Shown here in pieces: positions 9,234-19,628 of a DNA stretch of 64,000 nt (positions are counted from its first letter, which is position 1; each line of letters starts with the position of its first letter). The position numbers were made by a program, and so were the translations under genes. Source of the stretch: Lelliottia sp. WAP21 (GTDB taxonomy: Bacteria > Pseudomonadota > Gammaproteobacteria > Enterobacterales > Enterobacteriaceae). Below the pieces are notes generated by a model. That model was not told the origin of the DNA and did not search any database. It worked only from the letters and a program-made list of their open reading frames with translations. The stretch lies in the NCBI RefSeq assembly GCF_020532665.2, contig NZ_JAIWPG020000004.1:186001-250000 (forward strand), read 5' to 3'.

Positions 9234-9399
9234 CTTCGTTTCTGGCGTCAGTCAAATGTTGCGCAAGATTATACCTGTTAACGGACGCATTGTGCCAGTT
9301 CAGAGACGAGCTAATATCCACACGGTGAACAGTGCGTTTTAAGGTAACTTGTTGATAAAAAAGAGAGGTTATTAAGAAAACGCAGAGAAGGTCAGGCGA

Positions 9400-9474
9400 T
9401 GGTGTCCCCTGCAGGAATCGAACCTGCAACTAGCCCTTAGGAGGGGCTCGTTATATCCATTTAACTAAGGGGAC
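9400..9474 (-). tRNA. argW: tRNA-Arg (anticodon CCT), argW
   Basis: On the minus strand the 75-nt sequence starts GTCCCCTTAG and ends CAGGGGACACCA with encoded CCA. The acceptor stem (GTCCCCT/AGGGGAC), anticodon loop CTCCTAA (anticodon CCT, reading the rare AGG codon), and T loop TTCGATT are all visible. The gene matches E. coli argW in sequence and place (next to yfdC). In K-12 a prophage (intS end) is integrated here; no integrase or duplicated tRNA 3' end is seen in this window. Confidence 0.97.
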
Positions 9475-9549
9475 GAAGCGGCAAGAGTATAACGTTTTTC
9501 ATACCTTACGTTAAGCGCCTTGCCGCCCGAGTGGTTAAAGAGTCGTCAT

Positions 9550-10491
9550 TCAGGATGATTTATTTTCTTTTTTTCCACTGGTTTGCTCGTCGTTTTGTTT
9601 TGCTTTCAGTTCCGCTTTACGCTTGTTGGACATGTCGTTACGGATTTGCGCATGGCTTAACAGGGCGAAAATAAAGGTCCCTCCACAGATGTTCCCGGCA
9701 AGCGTTGGCAGCGCAAATGGCCAGAAAAAGTCGGTCCAGTGCAATGTGCCATTAAAGACCAGGTAGAGTATTTCTACCGTGCCCACGACGATATGGGTGG
9801 TATCGGCAAGGGCTATCAGCCATGTCATCAAAATAATGACCACGATTTTGGCGGAACCCGCAGAAGGGAACATCCAGACCATAGTGGCAATAATCCAGCC
9901 GGAGATAATGGCATTAGAGAACATCTCGATGGGCGTGTTTTTCATCACCTCCATACCAATTGTCACGAAAGCATCGCGTGTGGCTTCATCAAATATCGGC
10001 ATATATTCAAATGCCCAGGCGGCAATACCGGTGCCGATCAGGTTACCGAGCAACACCACGCCCCACAGGCGCATCAGCAAACCAAAATTACCCCACGTAG
10101 GGCTTTGCATCACCGGAAGCACGGCGGTGACCGTATTTTCCGTAAACAGCTGCTGGCGGGCCATAATGACAATGACAAAACCAAAGGTGTAGCCCAGGCT
10201 CTCCAGAATAAATCCCCCCGGAATCCCTTCCAGATGAACGTGAAAAATGCCTTTCGCCAGAAGAGAGGCCCCCATGGATAATCCCGCCGCAATCGCGGAC
10301 CACAACAGGGCCATTGCGTCGCGTTCTAACTCTTTTTCACCGTCCTGACGGATATGCTCGTGGATAGCCATCGCCCGCGAAGGGAGGTGCTCTTCGTCCA
10401 CCTCTATCTTTTTACCCCTCTCTTTTTCTTCGCTCTCTACCTCGATCTCGTCGCTGTGTTGGTCGAGTTTTTCGTCTTTGAAATCGTCCAT
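9550..10491 (-). CDS. yfdC: YfdC, formate/nitrite transporter (FNT) family membrane protein
   Basis: 313-aa inner-membrane protein. A charged N-terminal tail (residues 1-65, rich in Glu/Lys) precedes six membrane segments typical of FNT channels, beginning MALLWSAIAAGLSMGASLLAKG. The C-terminal tail is again lysine-rich. FNT proteins conduct small monovalent anions such as formate or nitrite; the substrate of YfdC is not known. It lies between argW and mlaA as in E. coli and diverges from mlaA. Confidence 0.93.
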   Translation of the reverse strand: MDDFKDEKLDQHSDEIEVESEEKERGKKIEVDEEHLPSRAMAIHEHIRQDGEKELERDAMALLWSAIAAGLSMGASLLAKGIFHVHLEGIPGGFILESLGYTFGFVIVIMARQQLFTENTVTAVLPVMQSPTWGNFGLLMRLWGVVLLGNLIGTGIAAWAFEYMPIFDEATRDAFVTIGMEVMKNTPIEMFSNAIISGWIIATMVWMFPSAGSAKIVVIILMTWLIALADTTHIVVGTVEILYLVFNGTLHWTDFFWPFALPTLAGNICGGTFIFALLSHAQIRNDMSNKRKAELKAKQNDEQTSGKKENKSS

Positions 10492-10805
10492 TAAACTTCT
10501 CCACGCTATTGTTATCCTGTTAAGCGTAGCGGTTCTGTCAGAGTTTCCAGGCGGTAAACTCTTATTTTTCTGCGCAATGGCAATAAAGGCGATACAACCT
10601 TTTTATACAAACGTTAGACTTAGCGCGAAACGAAAGAATAAAGCCAGGCTATGCTGAGAGAAGATGAAGACGCTTTCTGCGCTTCATTGCGTGCGTGGAC
10701 ATCCAGAAACGTGCTGTTACAATCACTTGCATGTTTTCGGCGAGGCGGCAGACGTCTCGCCCCGGATGGCAATCAACGATAGCCATACTTAACAGGGAGA
10801 ATACT
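10492..10805. promoter_or_regulatory. Divergent intergenic region yfdC/mlaA
   Basis: 314 bp holding the promoters of yfdC (leftward) and mlaA (rightward). A frame reading into mlaA from 10695 exists but lacks the lipoprotein signal at its start, so it is leader sequence. No specific operator recognised. Confidence 0.35.
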
Positions 10806-11558
10806 ATGAAACTACGGCTGTCGGCGCTTGCGCTGGGGTCAACGTTGCTTGTGGGCTGCGCCAGCTCCGGCGAGCAAACGGGGCGCTCCGATCCTTTAGA
10901 AGGATTCAACCGCAGCATGTATAGCTTCAACTACAACGTGCTGGATCCGTATGTGGTCCGTCCCGTTGCCGTTGCCTGGCGTGACTACGTACCGCAACCC
11001 GCGCGCAATGGTTTGAGCAACTTCACCAGCAACCTGGAAGAGCCCGCAGTGATGGCGAACTTCTTCCTGCAGGGCGATCCGTATCAGGGGATGGTGCATT
11101 TCACCCGTTTCTTCCTGAACACCCTGCTGGGGATGGGCGGCTTTATTGATGTTGCCGGTATGGCAAACCCAAAATTGCAGCGTGAGCAGCCGCACCGTTT
11201 CGGTAGTACACTGGGGCATTATGGCGTAGGTTATGGCCCGTATGTCCATTTACCGTTCTACGGCAGCTTTACCGTGCGTGACGACGGCGGCGATATGGTC
11301 GATACGCTCTATCCGGTGCTCTCGTGGCTGACCTGGCCACTGTCGATAGGGAAATGGACGGTAGAAGGAATTGAAACCCGTGCCCAGCTGCTGGATTCAG
11401 ACGGCCTGCTTCGCCAGTCTTCAGACCCGTATATCATGGTGCGTGAAGCTTACTTCCAGAACCATGACTTTATTGCTAACGGTGGCAAGCTGAAACCGGA
11501 AGATAACCCGAACGCGAAAGCGATTGAAAATGAGTTATCAGAAATAGACGCAGAATAA
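10806..11558 (+). CDS. mlaA: MlaA (VacJ), outer-membrane lipoprotein of phospholipid retrograde transport
   Basis: Removes mislocalised phospholipids from the outer leaflet of the outer membrane and passes them to MlaC, working in complex with OmpF/OmpC; this keeps outer-membrane lipid asymmetry. The 250-aa protein starts with a lipoprotein signal whose lipobox LVGC places the lipidated cysteine at residue 18. The family core (DPLEGFNRSMYSFNY near 28, then FFLNTLLGMGGFIDVAGM and RFGSTLGHYGVGYGPY) is intact. The start at 10806 is chosen because it begins the signal peptide. It ends at a strong terminator shared with fadL. Confidence 0.96.
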   Translation: MKLRLSALALGSTLLVGCASSGEQTGRSDPLEGFNRSMYSFNYNVLDPYVVRPVAVAWRDYVPQPARNGLSNFTSNLEEPAVMANFFLQGDPYQGMVHFTRFFLNTLLGMGGFIDVAGMANPKLQREQPHRFGSTLGHYGVGYGPYVHLPFYGSFTVRDDGGDMVDTLYPVLSWLTWPLSIGKWTVEGIETRAQLLDSDGLLRQSSDPYIMVREAYFQNHDFIANGGKLKPEDNPNAKAIENELSEIDAE

Positions 11559-11562
11559 AAAG

Positions 11563-11591
11563 AAAAAGGTGAGCAAATGCTCACCTTTTTT
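11563..11591. terminator. Bidirectional terminator between mlaA and fadL
   Basis: Stem GGTGAGC/GCTCACC with a small A-rich loop, flanked by five As on the left and six Ts on the right. It lies between the convergent genes mlaA and fadL and can serve both strands. Confidence 0.85.
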
Positions 11592-11604
11592 AATGCAGAG
11601 AATA

Positions 11605-12927
11605 TTAGAACGCGTAGTTGAAGTTCATGCCGTACAGCCAGGCTTTCCCTTCAGAAGAGAATTCATACGGGCCTTCCTGGAAGGTGACTTTCTGACCGTG
11701 CATGTAAGAGACACCGGCATCAATAGAGGCATCTTTATTGAAGGCGTAGGTCGCACCTGCGCTCAGCCAGAAACGGTCCTGATCCGGAATAGAGATGGAA
11801 CGTTTGTCAGCCGGAACCGGGCTGTCATCGAAGGCAATACCGGTACGGAACGTCCAGTTGTCATCCATATAATAGGTCGTCCCGAGCGCGATACGGTAAG
11901 CGTCGCGGAAACTCTCATCTTTCTGGAAGAGGGTATCGCCATTGCTGTTGGTAGCCTTCAGCTCCTGGAACTGACTCCAGCTGGTGTACGTCAGGCTATA
12001 GTGAACGGCCCATTGTGGTGCGACGCGGTTGTAACCGGACAGCTCCCACATTTCAGGCAGGTTCAGCGTCAGAGAACCGCCCGTTGTACGACCATCGGTG
12101 CCCGACGGTAAGCCGAAATTACCCAGAATCTGGTTATACGCGGACGGCAGGCTGCTCTTATAGTCGCCGTCGAAGTCGATTTTAACTTCTGAACGGTAGG
12201 TAAAGCCGTAGCGGTTATTCTTATCAATTTCATAAAGAATCCCTGCGTTCCAGCCGAAGCCCCACTCGTCACCTTTTAGATAGGCAATTTGCGTGTCGCC
12301 AGGAATCTGAGCAACTTGTCCCGCCAGCGCAGGCGGCAGAGCACCGGAACCCGCAACGATCTTGCCCAGGTCACCGGCATAGCGCTCAATTTTCGCTCTT
12401 GCGTAAACTGCATCGAAGCCCACACCGAAGCTCCAGTGGCTGTCAAGGCGATACGCACCGCTCAGGTTAAGGTTCAGTGTTTCCAGATCGGTCGTGCCGC
12501 CGTAAGCGCCTGCGGCATAGTTGTTGTTGAATTCGGTCGCCAGGCCATAGTTGGAGGTGACGGATGCACCCCAACCAAACTGATCGTTAATCGGCGCGAC
12601 AAAGTGCATGTTAGGTACCCACGCAGTCGGGGCAATATTTTTTGCGCCCAGGCTTGCGCCGGTAGGGGAACGTCCTGAGATATCAACATCAGGATCAACA
12701 AAAATAGCGCCCGCGGAGAATGTCGGACGATCAAACATGGTGATCAATGCCGGGTTACGGCTGACGTTGCCTGCGTCGTCGGCAATGGCACCTTCACCAG
12801 AGTAAGCACGGCCAAGGCCAGAAGAGGAGAACTCATTAAGCTGGAAGCCCGCTGACCAGGCGGACGTTGATACGAGTGCCACTGCGACTGCCAGCGCAGT
12901 CTTGTTAAACAGGGTTTTCTGGCTCAT
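11605..12927 (-). CDS. fadL: FadL, outer-membrane long-chain fatty acid transporter
   Basis: Outer-membrane 14-strand beta-barrel that takes up long-chain fatty acids and serves as a phage receptor in E. coli. The start at 12927 gives 440 aa with signal peptide ending WSA before [16 protein letters not shown], the conserved plug-domain start. The last residue is Phe (FNYAF), the barrel assembly signal. A GAGG ribosome site lies 8 bases from this ATG; the in-frame ATG two codons earlier would be too close to it. Compared with E. coli a few extracellular loops differ in length. Two FadR-like sites lie upstream. Confidence 0.97.
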   Translation of the reverse strand: MSQKTLFNKTALAVAVALVSTSAWSAGFQLNEFSSSGLGRAYSGEGAIADDAGNVSRNPALITMFDRPTFSAGAIFVDPDVDISGRSPTGASLGAKNIAPTAWVPNMHFVAPINDQFGWGASVTSNYGLATEFNNNYAAGAYGGTTDLETLNLNLSGAYRLDSHWSFGVGFDAVYARAKIERYAGDLGKIVAGSGALPPALAGQVAQIPGDTQIAYLKGDEWGFGWNAGILYEIDKNNRYGFTYRSEVKIDFDGDYKSSLPSAYNQILGNFGLPSGTDGRTTGGSLTLNLPEMWELSGYNRVAPQWAVHYSLTYTSWSQFQELKATNSNGDTLFQKDESFRDAYRIALGTTYYMDDNWTFRTGIAFDDSPVPADKRSISIPDQDRFWLSAGATYAFNKDASIDAGVSYMHGQKVTFQEGPYEFSSEGKAWLYGMNFNYAF

Positions 12928-13012
12928 GACCATAACCTCATTGAGTTATTTTTATTCAATAATTGTTACACGTAGTAACAGGAGCGCGAAGTGTAGGGTC
13001 TGTGGTAACACT

Positions 13013-13029
13013 TAGAAATCAGACCAGTG
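13013..13029 (-). promoter_or_regulatory. FadR operator 2 of fadL
   Basis: Core CACTGGTCTGATT on the minus strand matches one half of the FadR consensus well (CTGGTCNGA) and the other half weakly. It lies next to the stronger site at 13037-13053 and about 95 bp before the fadL start codon, matching the two-site arrangement known in E. coli fadL. Confidence 0.55.
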
Positions 13030-13036
13030 GCGAGAG

Positions 13037-13053
13037 TATAGGTCGGACCAGAT
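13037..13053 (-). promoter_or_regulatory. FadR operator 1 of fadL
   Basis: ATCTGGTCCGACCTATA on the minus strand has the full CTGGTCCGACC core of the FadR consensus. FadR would repress fadL here and be released by long-chain acyl-CoA. Confidence 0.75.
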
Positions 13054-13299
13054 GTGATGTTGCAAGTTTGTTTCTCAAGTTTTTCAAACATGTTTTACGA
13101 AACGGGATCTGCGTGGCAAAAATGCGATCACTGCCGCTCACCAAAAAGGGTGATTTTTGTTCTGGATCATTTTTTAGTGTGATATTGGTCACTTATCCCA
13201 TTCTGCCTCATTAACGACTGGAGCGGCTCAGAGCAGGAGCGTAAAATAGCCGTATCGTGTCTATCTCGCGTTGAACGCGAATACAGAGGAAATTGAGCT

Positions 13300-13584
13300 A
13301 TGAGTAAATGCAGTGCTGATGAAACCCCGGTTTGCTGCTGTATGGATGTTGGCACCATTATGGACAACACCGATTGCACCGCGTCTTACAGCCGCGTTTT
13401 TACCAATCGTGCAGAAGCCGAAGAGACCCTGGCCGCACTGACTAAACGTGCGCGTGATGTCGAATCAGAACCCTGTGACATCAAATCAACCTTTACTGAC
13501 GTAGAGGGCGGCGTTCAGCTTGATATCGACTTCGTCTTTGCTTGCGAAGCCGAAACGCTGATTTTCCAGCTCGGTCTGCGTTAA
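13300..13584 (+). CDS. yfcZ: YfcZ, DUF406 family small protein
   Basis: 94-aa acidic cytoplasmic protein of the UPF0381/DUF406 family, located between fadL and fadI as in E. coli. It is cysteine-rich near the N-terminus (ADETPVCCCMDVGT), followed by a ferredoxin-like alpha/beta pattern. An AGAGGAAATTGAGCT leader supports the ATG. Function is not known. A terminator follows at 13596. Confidence 0.92.
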   Translation: MSKCSADETPVCCCMDVGTIMDNTDCTASYSRVFTNRAEAEETLAALTKRARDVESEPCDIKSTFTDVEGGVQLDIDFVFACEAETLIFQLGLR

Positions 13585-13595
13585 TCCCGCCTTCA

Positions 13596-13628
13596 ACGCC
13601 TCTGTCCCGCAGAGGCGTTTTCTTTTTC
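13596..13628 (+). terminator. Rho-independent terminator of yfcZ
   Basis: ACGCCTCTG and CAGAGGCGT form a 9-bp stem around TCCCG, followed by a T-rich tract. It separates yfcZ from the fadIJ promoter. Confidence 0.85.
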
Positions 13629-13699
13629 TTCTCTGTGTATTAGCTCGCAATTTTTCGTTTCCCTGATTGGCTGAATGTAAAAAAATGGTTAAGACTATT

Positions 13700-13716
13700 A
13701 TCAGGTCAGACCACTT
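13700..13716 (+). promoter_or_regulatory. FadR operator upstream of fadI
   Basis: ATCAGGTCAGACCACTT has the GGTCNGACC core and fits the 17-bp FadR consensus at about 15 positions. It ends 30 bp before the fadI start, as expected for repression of fadIJ. Confidence 0.75.
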
Positions 13717-13745
13717 TGCATGTTTGCTATTCACAGGGGAGCGTT

Positions 13746-15056
13746 ATGAGTCAGGCACTACCGCTTGTCACCCGTCAGGGCGACCGCATTGCCATTGTCA
13801 GTGGATTGCGTACGCCGTTTGCGCGTCAGGCGACGGCATTCCACGGAATACCGGCGATTGATCTGGGGAAAATGGTCGTCGGAGAGATGCTGGCTCGCAG
13901 CGAAATACCTCCCGAAGTCATCGAACAATTAGTTTTTGGGCAGGTGGTACAGATGCCTGCTGCGCCTAATATTGCCCGTGAAATCGTGCTGGGTACCGGT
14001 ATGAATGTGCATACTGATGCCTACAGCGTCAGTCGCGCCTGTGCGACCAGTTTCCAGGCCGTGGCAAATGTCGCTGAAAGCCTGATGGCAGGGACCATCC
14101 GCGCAGGCATTGCCGGCGGCGCAGACTCTTCTTCCGTGCTGCCTATTGGCGTCAGTAAAAAGCTGGCGCGCGTGCTGGTGGACGTGAATAAAGCCCGGAC
14201 CCTGGGACAAAAAATCAAACTCTTTTCCCGGCTACGCCTGCAGGATCTGGCTCCTGTCCCTCCCGCTGTGGCGGAGTATTCTACGGGTCTGCGGATGGGC
14301 GACACCGCCGAGCAAATGGCGAAAACCTACGGCATAACCCGCGAACAGCAGGATGCCCTGGCACATCGCTCGCACCAGCGTGCCGCTCAGGCCTGGTCGG
14401 AAGGGAAACTCGCTGACGAGGTCATGACCGCTTATATTCCCCCTTATCGTGAGCCCTTTACGGAAGATAACAACATCCGTGGCACCTCTACGCTGGCCGA
14501 TTACGCCAGGCTGCGTCCCGCTTTTGACCGTCAACACGGTACCGTGACCGCCGCAAACAGTACCCCTCTGACAGACGGTGCGGCTGCAGTGATCCTGATG
14601 ACCGAATCCCGCGCGCGCGAACTGGGGTTGAAGCCGCTGGGTTATCTGCGCAGCTACGCCTTTACCGCCATTGATGTCTGGCAAGACATGCTGCTGGGAC
14701 CTGCCTGGTCGACGCCGCTGGCCCTTGAGCGCGCCGGGTTAACGCTTGCCGATTTAACGCTGATTGATATGCATGAAGCATTTGCCGCTCAAACGCTGGC
14801 AAACCTGCAGCTGCTGGGGAGCGAACGCTTTGCCCGAGATGTGCTCGGTCGTCAGCACGCCACCGGTGAGGTGGATGACAGTAAATTTAACGTGCTGGGC
14901 GGTTCAATTGCCTACGGGCATCCTTTCGCCGCCACGGGTGCACGGATGATCACCCAAACGCTGCATGAGCTTCGCCGTCGCGGCGGCGGATTTGGGCTGG
15001 TTACGGCCTGCGCTGCCGGCGGCCTGGGCGCGGCAATGGTACTGGAGGCTGAATAA
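13746..15056 (+). CDS. fadI: FadI, 3-ketoacyl-CoA thiolase
   Basis: Beta-oxidation thiolase that cleaves 3-ketoacyl-CoA to acetyl-CoA and a shortened acyl-CoA; FadI/FadJ act mainly under anaerobic conditions and on longer chains. The 436-aa protein equals the E. coli length. The acyl-accepting cysteine is C99 in SRACATS; the C-terminal [11 protein letters not shown] histidine and [15 protein letters not shown] cysteine motifs are intact. Start at 13746 ([12 protein letters not shown]) is chosen over an upstream in-frame ATG because it follows GGGGAGCGTT. Its stop overlaps the fadJ ATG by one base, so the two are translationally coupled. Repression by FadR is likely. Confidence 0.97.
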   Translation: MSQALPLVTRQGDRIAIVSGLRTPFARQATAFHGIPAIDLGKMVVGEMLARSEIPPEVIEQLVFGQVVQMPAAPNIAREIVLGTGMNVHTDAYSVSRACATSFQAVANVAESLMAGTIRAGIAGGADSSSVLPIGVSKKLARVLVDVNKARTLGQKIKLFSRLRLQDLAPVPPAVAEYSTGLRMGDTAEQMAKTYGITREQQDALAHRSHQRAAQAWSEGKLADEVMTAYIPPYREPFTEDNNIRGTSTLADYARLRPAFDRQHGTVTAANSTPLTDGAAAVILMTESRARELGLKPLGYLRSYAFTAIDVWQDMLLGPAWSTPLALERAGLTLADLTLIDMHEAFAAQTLANLQLLGSERFARDVLGRQHATGEVDDSKFNVLGGSIAYGHPFAATGARMITQTLHELRRRGGGFGLVTACAAGGLGAAMVLEAE

Positions 15057-17203
15057 TGGAACTGAATTCTGCATTTACCTTGAATGTTCGCCTCGATAAC
15101 GTGGCCGTCGTGACGATCGATGTTCCCGACGAAAAAATGAACATCCTGAAGGCCGAATTTGGTGTTCAGGTCCGCGGGATTCTGAAGCAAATCCGCGAGA
15201 ATAAAGCGATTCGTGGCGTGGTCTTTATTTCGGGAAAACCCGATAACTTTATTGCGGGGGCCGACATCAATATGATCGCCCGCGCCAAAAATGCGCAAGA
15301 AGCCGAGGATCTTGCCCGTCAGGGGCAACAGATTATGGCGGAGATCTACAGCCTGCCGATCCCGGTGATTGCGGCGATCCATGGTGCCTGTCTGGGGGGC
15401 GGCCTGGAACTGGCGCTGGCGTGCCATAGCCGAATCTGCACGGACGATGCAAAAACGATCCTGGGCTTGCCGGAAGTGCAGTTAGGCCTGCTTCCCGGTT
15501 CAGGCGGCACGCAGCGACTGCCTCGCCTGGTGGGGGTGAGTACTGCGCTGGAGATGATCCTCTCGGGTAAACAGTTGCGGCCGCGTCAGGCCTTAAAAGC
15601 AGGCCTGGTGGATGACGTCGTACCGCATTCCATTCTTCTTGAGGCCGCCGTCGAGCAGGCTTTGAAAGATCGTGTGACAAGCCGACACTTACCGGTTCGT
15701 GAGCGCATCCTCGCGGGTCCCCTTGGGCGGTCGTTACTCTTTAACTGGGTGGGTAAGAAAACCGAGCAAAAGACCAAAGGAAATTATCCGGCCACCCGAC
15801 GTATCCTTGATGTCATTGAAACGGGGCTGTCACAGGGCGCCAGCAGCGGATATGCCGCTGAAGCAAAAGCCTTTGGCGAGCTGGCAATGACGCCCGAGTC
15901 GCGTGCGTTACGCAGCATTTTCTTTGCCAGCACCGAGGTCAAAAAAGATCCCGGAAGCGATGCCACACCTGCACCGCTGCAATCTGTTGGCATTCTGGGG
16001 GGAGGATTAATGGGCGGTGGCATCGCTTATGTGACCGCCAGTAAAGCCGCCTTGCCGGTTCGTATCAAAGACATTAACCCCAAAGGCATCAATCACGCGC
16101 TGCAATATAGCTGGCAACTGCTTGATCAAAAGGTCAAGCGCCGCCATATAAAGAGGGGGGAATGCGATCGCCAGCTGGCGCTAATCTCTGGCACGACGGA
16201 CTACAGGGGTTTCCAGCACCGGGATGTGGTTATCGAAGCCGTATTCGAATCGCTGGAACTTAAGCAGCAAATGGTGGCCGAGGTTGAGCAGTTCTGTGCA
16301 CCGCACACAATTTTTGCTTCTAATACTTCCTCTTTACCGATAGGGGATATCGCGACCCACGCAGCCCGTCCGGAACAGGTGATCGGTCTGCACTTCTTCA
16401 GCCCGGTGGAAAAAATGCCGCTGGTGGAAGTCATACCCCATGCCGGCACCAGTCCACAAACCGTGGCGACGGTGGTCAAACTGGCTAAAAAGCTGGGTAA
16501 AACACCGGTGGTGGTGGCAGATAAAGCCGGTTTTTACGTGAACCGCATCCTTGCCCCCTATATCAATGAAGCGATGCGGCTGTTGACCGAAGGCGAAAAG
16601 ATTGAACATGTCGACAATGCATTAGTGAAGTTTGGTTTCCCCGTCGGTCCAATCCAACTTTTGGATGAGGTGGGAATTGATACCGGCACTAAAATTATAC
16701 CTGTGCTCGAAGCTTCTTATGGAGAACGTTTTAGCCCCCCTGCAAACATTGTTTCGGCAATTTTGAATGACGATCGCAAAGGCAGAAAAAATGGTCGTGG
16801 TTTCTATCTTTACGCCGCCAAAGGGCGTAAAAGCAAGAAACAGGTTGACCCTTCCGTTTATGGGCTCATTCATGCCAGCGGAGAGGGAAAATTGTCTGCG
16901 CAACAATGCGCTGAACGGTGCGTCATGATGATGCTCAATGAGGCGGCACGCTGCTTTGATGAGCAGGTCATTAAAGGGGCGCGTGACGGGGATATCGGTG
17001 CCGTGTTCGGTATTGGTTTTCCGCCGTTCCTTGGCGGCCCGTTCCGTTATATGGACAATCTGGGCACGAGTGAGGTGGTGGCTATTTTACAGCGCCTGGC
17101 AACGCAATATGGTCCGCGGTTTACACCTTGTGACGCATTATTGCGAATGGCGGAGCGGGGTCAGACATTTTGGCCCGCAACGGAACCTGACCTTGTCAGT
17201 TAA
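15056..17203 (+). CDS. fadJ: FadJ, multifunctional beta-oxidation enzyme (enoyl-CoA hydratase / 3-hydroxyacyl-CoA dehydrogenase)
   Basis: Cytoplasmic partner of FadI in an alpha2beta2 complex. The 715-aa protein has an N-terminal crotonase domain (about 1-200) with [18 protein letters not shown] and [13 protein letters not shown], then an NAD-binding domain (about 305-490) with [15 protein letters not shown], and a C-terminal 3-hydroxyacyl-CoA dehydrogenase domain with [14 protein letters not shown] and the dimer region. Length is within one residue of E. coli FadJ. It overlaps fadI by one base. No obvious terminator follows in the 200 bp before sixA. Confidence 0.97.
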   Translation: MELNSAFTLNVRLDNVAVVTIDVPDEKMNILKAEFGVQVRGILKQIRENKAIRGVVFISGKPDNFIAGADINMIARAKNAQEAEDLARQGQQIMAEIYSLPIPVIAAIHGACLGGGLELALACHSRICTDDAKTILGLPEVQLGLLPGSGGTQRLPRLVGVSTALEMILSGKQLRPRQALKAGLVDDVVPHSILLEAAVEQALKDRVTSRHLPVRERILAGPLGRSLLFNWVGKKTEQKTKGNYPATRRILDVIETGLSQGASSGYAAEAKAFGELAMTPESRALRSIFFASTEVKKDPGSDATPAPLQSVGILGGGLMGGGIAYVTASKAALPVRIKDINPKGINHALQYSWQLLDQKVKRRHIKRGECDRQLALISGTTDYRGFQHRDVVIEAVFESLELKQQMVAEVEQFCAPHTIFASNTSSLPIGDIATHAARPEQVIGLHFFSPVEKMPLVEVIPHAGTSPQTVATVVKLAKKLGKTPVVVADKAGFYVNRILAPYINEAMRLLTEGEKIEHVDNALVKFGFPVGPIQLLDEVGIDTGTKIIPVLEASYGERFSPPANIVSAILNDDRKGRKNGRGFYLYAAKGRKSKKQVDPSVYGLIHASGEGKLSAQQCAERCVMMMLNEAARCFDEQVIKGARDGDIGAVFGIGFPPFLGGPFRYMDNLGTSEVVAILQRLATQYGPRFTPCDALLRMAERGQTFWPATEPDLVS

Positions 17204-17409
17204 GGTCAAAGAAGCGTAAATCCTGAGTTGAATGACCCTTTCGTGGCGATTTTGTAAACAGTTATTGACTATACTTACGCCACTGAGGTAAAAAACAGCG
17301 TTTCATTCACCGAATGGATCAGGCACAATGCCCGGCCATCAGGTTTTCTACCTCGTGCGGTTTGCGGGTAGTCAGCGCTGATGCTCCTGGTTAACAAAAG
17401 CGGTGCAAT

Positions 17410-17895
17410 ATGCAAGTTTTTATCATGCGTCACGGTGACGCGGCACTCGATGCCGCCAGTGACTCTGTTCGTCCTTTAACAACCTGCGGCTGTGACGAAT
17501 CCCGTCTAATGGCAACCTGGTTGGAAGGTCAAAAAGTGGACATTGAACGTGTTCTGGTGAGTCCGTTCCTGCGTGCTGAACAGACACTGGATGTGGTGGG
17601 GGAATGTATGCACCTGCCAGAAGGCGTGGATGTCCTTCCTGAACTCACACCCTGTGGTGATGTCGGTCTGGTGAGCGCGTATCTCCAGACGCTGTGCAAT
17701 GAAGGTGTCGCTTCTGCACTGGTGATTTCCCACTTGCCGCTGGTCGGCTACCTGGTCGCTGAACTGTGCCCTGGCGAAACGCCGCCAATGTTCACGACCT
17801 CTGCCATTGCCAATGTCTCTCTCGACGAGTCAGGCAAAGGGGTATTCAACTGGCAGATGAGTCCGTGTAATTTGAAGATGGCAAAAGCTATTTGA
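17410..17895 (+). CDS. sixA: SixA, phosphohistidine phosphatase
   Basis: 161-aa cytoplasmic phosphatase with the RHG motif (MRHGDAALD, active His 8), known for dephosphorylating histidine residues in ArcB and in the nitrogen PTS protein NPr. The second conserved region SHLPLVGYL holds another active-site histidine. In E. coli a fimbrial cluster (yfcO to yfcV) follows; here smrB comes directly. A GC hairpin (near 17911-17931) follows the stop. Confidence 0.94.
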   Translation: MQVFIMRHGDAALDAASDSVRPLTTCGCDESRLMATWLEGQKVDIERVLVSPFLRAEQTLDVVGECMHLPEGVDVLPELTPCGDVGLVSAYLQTLCNEGVASALVISHLPLVGYLVAELCPGETPPMFTTSAIANVSLDESGKGVFNWQMSPCNLKMAKAI

Positions 17896-17938
17896 CGTGA
17901 CGCACGATATGGCGGGGCTTGTCTGCCCCGTCAGCCTG

Positions 17939-18490
17939 TCAGGGCAGCTCAGGTGGCTGCCACTCTTCGACCTCAATCAATACCAGCAGCGCGGCGTCTC
18001 CGCCGTACTCTTTTGGTGCCTGATGAAAAGCCATCACGTGGGGATGCTGAGCCAGCCATAAAGGCGTTTGCTGCTTAAGAATATGTTTGCCGTGCCCATG
18101 CATCACGCAGGTGCAGAAAACGTGTTCCCGACGACAGGCAGCAATAAGCGCGCCCAGTTCTTGTTTCGCCTGCATCTGCGTCAGGCCATGCAAATCGAGA
18201 AACAGCTCCGGAGAGTAATCACCGCGGCGCAGTTTTTTCAGTTCAAAATGGCTGACATCTTCCCGGACGTATTTTACGGCACCCTGCGTGTTCAGCAGAG
18301 GCTGAAATTCGTCTGAAAAATAATGGCTGTTATCGGCCTGTTCCTGAATCAATCGCTTAACGGGGACGTCGCTCACTTTTTTGCGGGCCGGGCGATGGAC
18401 AATCGTGTCCTGCTTCATTTGCCGCGTCCCGCTCATGAGCTGGCGAAACAGCGTTTGATCCTCCTCGGTAAGCGGCATTTTCTTCTTCAT
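17939..18490 (-). CDS. smrB: SmrB, Smr-domain endonuclease of collided-ribosome rescue
   Basis: 183-aa cytoplasmic nuclease that in E. coli cleaves mRNA between collided ribosomes so that tmRNA can rescue them. The N-terminal half is a basic, helical extension that binds the ribosome. The Smr domain (about 95-180) shows LDLHGLTQ and the HGHGKHILK element, both typical catalytic motifs. It diverges from prmB, as in E. coli. Confidence 0.94.
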   Translation of the reverse strand: MKKKMPLTEEDQTLFRQLMSGTRQMKQDTIVHRPARKKVSDVPVKRLIQEQADNSHYFSDEFQPLLNTQGAVKYVREDVSHFELKKLRRGDYSPELFLDLHGLTQMQAKQELGALIAACRREHVFCTCVMHGHGKHILKQQTPLWLAQHPHVMAFHQAPKEYGGDAALLVLIEVEEWQPPELP

Positions 18491-18635
18491 GGGTCAATCT
18501 CATCTCTTATTTCCGACAGTGTACCTCACTAAACGCATTTTTTAACCTCAAGCGGCACGCGTCATTGCTGATTTATCCCCGTCTTCATGGCAAACTAGCC
18601 GCCGAAAATTAAGCGAGCATGCCCTGGAGGGAAGA

Positions 18636-19568
18636 GTGGATAAAATATTTGTCGATGAAGCAGTAAATGAGCTGCATACCATACAGGACATGTTGCGTTG
18701 GTCGGTCAGCCGCTTTAGCGCCGCCAATATCTGGTACGGTCACGGAACCGATAATCCATGGGATGAGGCCGTTCAGCTGGTTTTGCCGTCGCTCTATCTG
18801 CCGCTGGATATTCCGGAAGATATGCGCACGGCGCGCCTGACCTCCAGTGAAAAGCACCGCATCGTCGAGCGCGTGATTCGCCGCGTTAACGAGCGCATTC
18901 CGGTTGCCTATCTGACCAACAAAGCCTGGTTCTGTGGTCACGAATTCTATGTTGATGAACGCGTGCTGGTGCCGCGCTCGCCAATTGGCGAACTGATCAA
19001 CAACCACTTTGAAGGCCTGATTAATCATCAGCCAGAGCATATTCTTGATATGTGTACCGGCAGCGGCTGTATCGCGATTGCCTGTGCGTATGCCTTCCCG
19101 GAAGCGGAAGTGGACGCCGTGGACATCTCCACCGATGCGCTGGCCGTGACCGAGCACAATATCGAAGAGCACGGCCTCATTCATCACGTCACGCCAATCC
19201 GTTCCGATCTGTTCCGCGACCTGCCAAAACTGCAGTACGACCTGATCGTCACGAATCCACCGTATGTTGACGCAGAAGATATGTCCGACTTGCCGAATGA
19301 GTATCGTCACGAGCCGGAGCTGGGCCTGGCATCGGGCACCGATGGCCTGAAGCTGACGCGTCGTATTCTGGCCTGTGCGCCGGATTACCTGACGGATAAC
19401 GGTATTCTGATTTGTGAAGTCGGTAACAGCATGGTACATCTGATGGAGCAGTACCCGGATGTGCCTTTCACCTGGCTTGAGTTTGATAACGGCGGGGAAG
19501 GCGTCTTTATGCTGACCAAAGCGCAGCTTATCGCGGCGCGTGAATACTTCAGCATCTATAAAGATTAA
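18636..19568 (+). CDS. prmB: PrmB, ribosomal protein uL3 glutamine N5-methyltransferase
   Basis: SAM-dependent methyltransferase that modifies a glutamine in ribosomal protein uL3 during 50S assembly. The 310-aa protein matches E. coli PrmB almost residue for residue. SAM motif I is [12 protein letters not shown] (near 140) and the glutamine-binding NPPY motif is at about 206-209. The start is GTG at 18636 with GGAGGGAAGA upstream. It leads into aroC 60 bp later on the same strand. Confidence 0.97.
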   Translation: MDKIFVDEAVNELHTIQDMLRWSVSRFSAANIWYGHGTDNPWDEAVQLVLPSLYLPLDIPEDMRTARLTSSEKHRIVERVIRRVNERIPVAYLTNKAWFCGHEFYVDERVLVPRSPIGELINNHFEGLINHQPEHILDMCTGSGCIAIACAYAFPEAEVDAVDISTDALAVTEHNIEEHGLIHHVTPIRSDLFRDLPKLQYDLIVTNPPYVDAEDMSDLPNEYRHEPELGLASGTDGLKLTRRILACAPDYLTDNGILICEVGNSMVHLMEQYPDVPFTWLEFDNGGEGVFMLTKAQLIAAREYFSIYKD

Positions 19569-19628
19569 TCCAGCGGGCTTCGGCCCGTTTCACAACGCTC
19601 AAACACAAATAACGACATCGGAGCCGTG

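Larger units (their letters stand above)
12928..13299. promoter_or_regulatory. Divergent regulatory region fadL/yfcZ
   Basis: 372 bp between divergent genes. It contains two FadR-like operators (13013-13029 and 13037-13053) about 24 bp apart centre to centre, on the fadL side, consistent with FadR repression of fadL. The remainder should carry the fadL and yfcZ promoters. Confidence 0.55.

Noticed and set aside
9241-9400. Possible attachment-site duplication downstream of argW
   Set aside because: I read the adjacent sequence for a second copy of the tRNA 3' end (TTCGATTCCTGCAGGGGACA) and found none in the region up to lpxP; no integrase gene is present.
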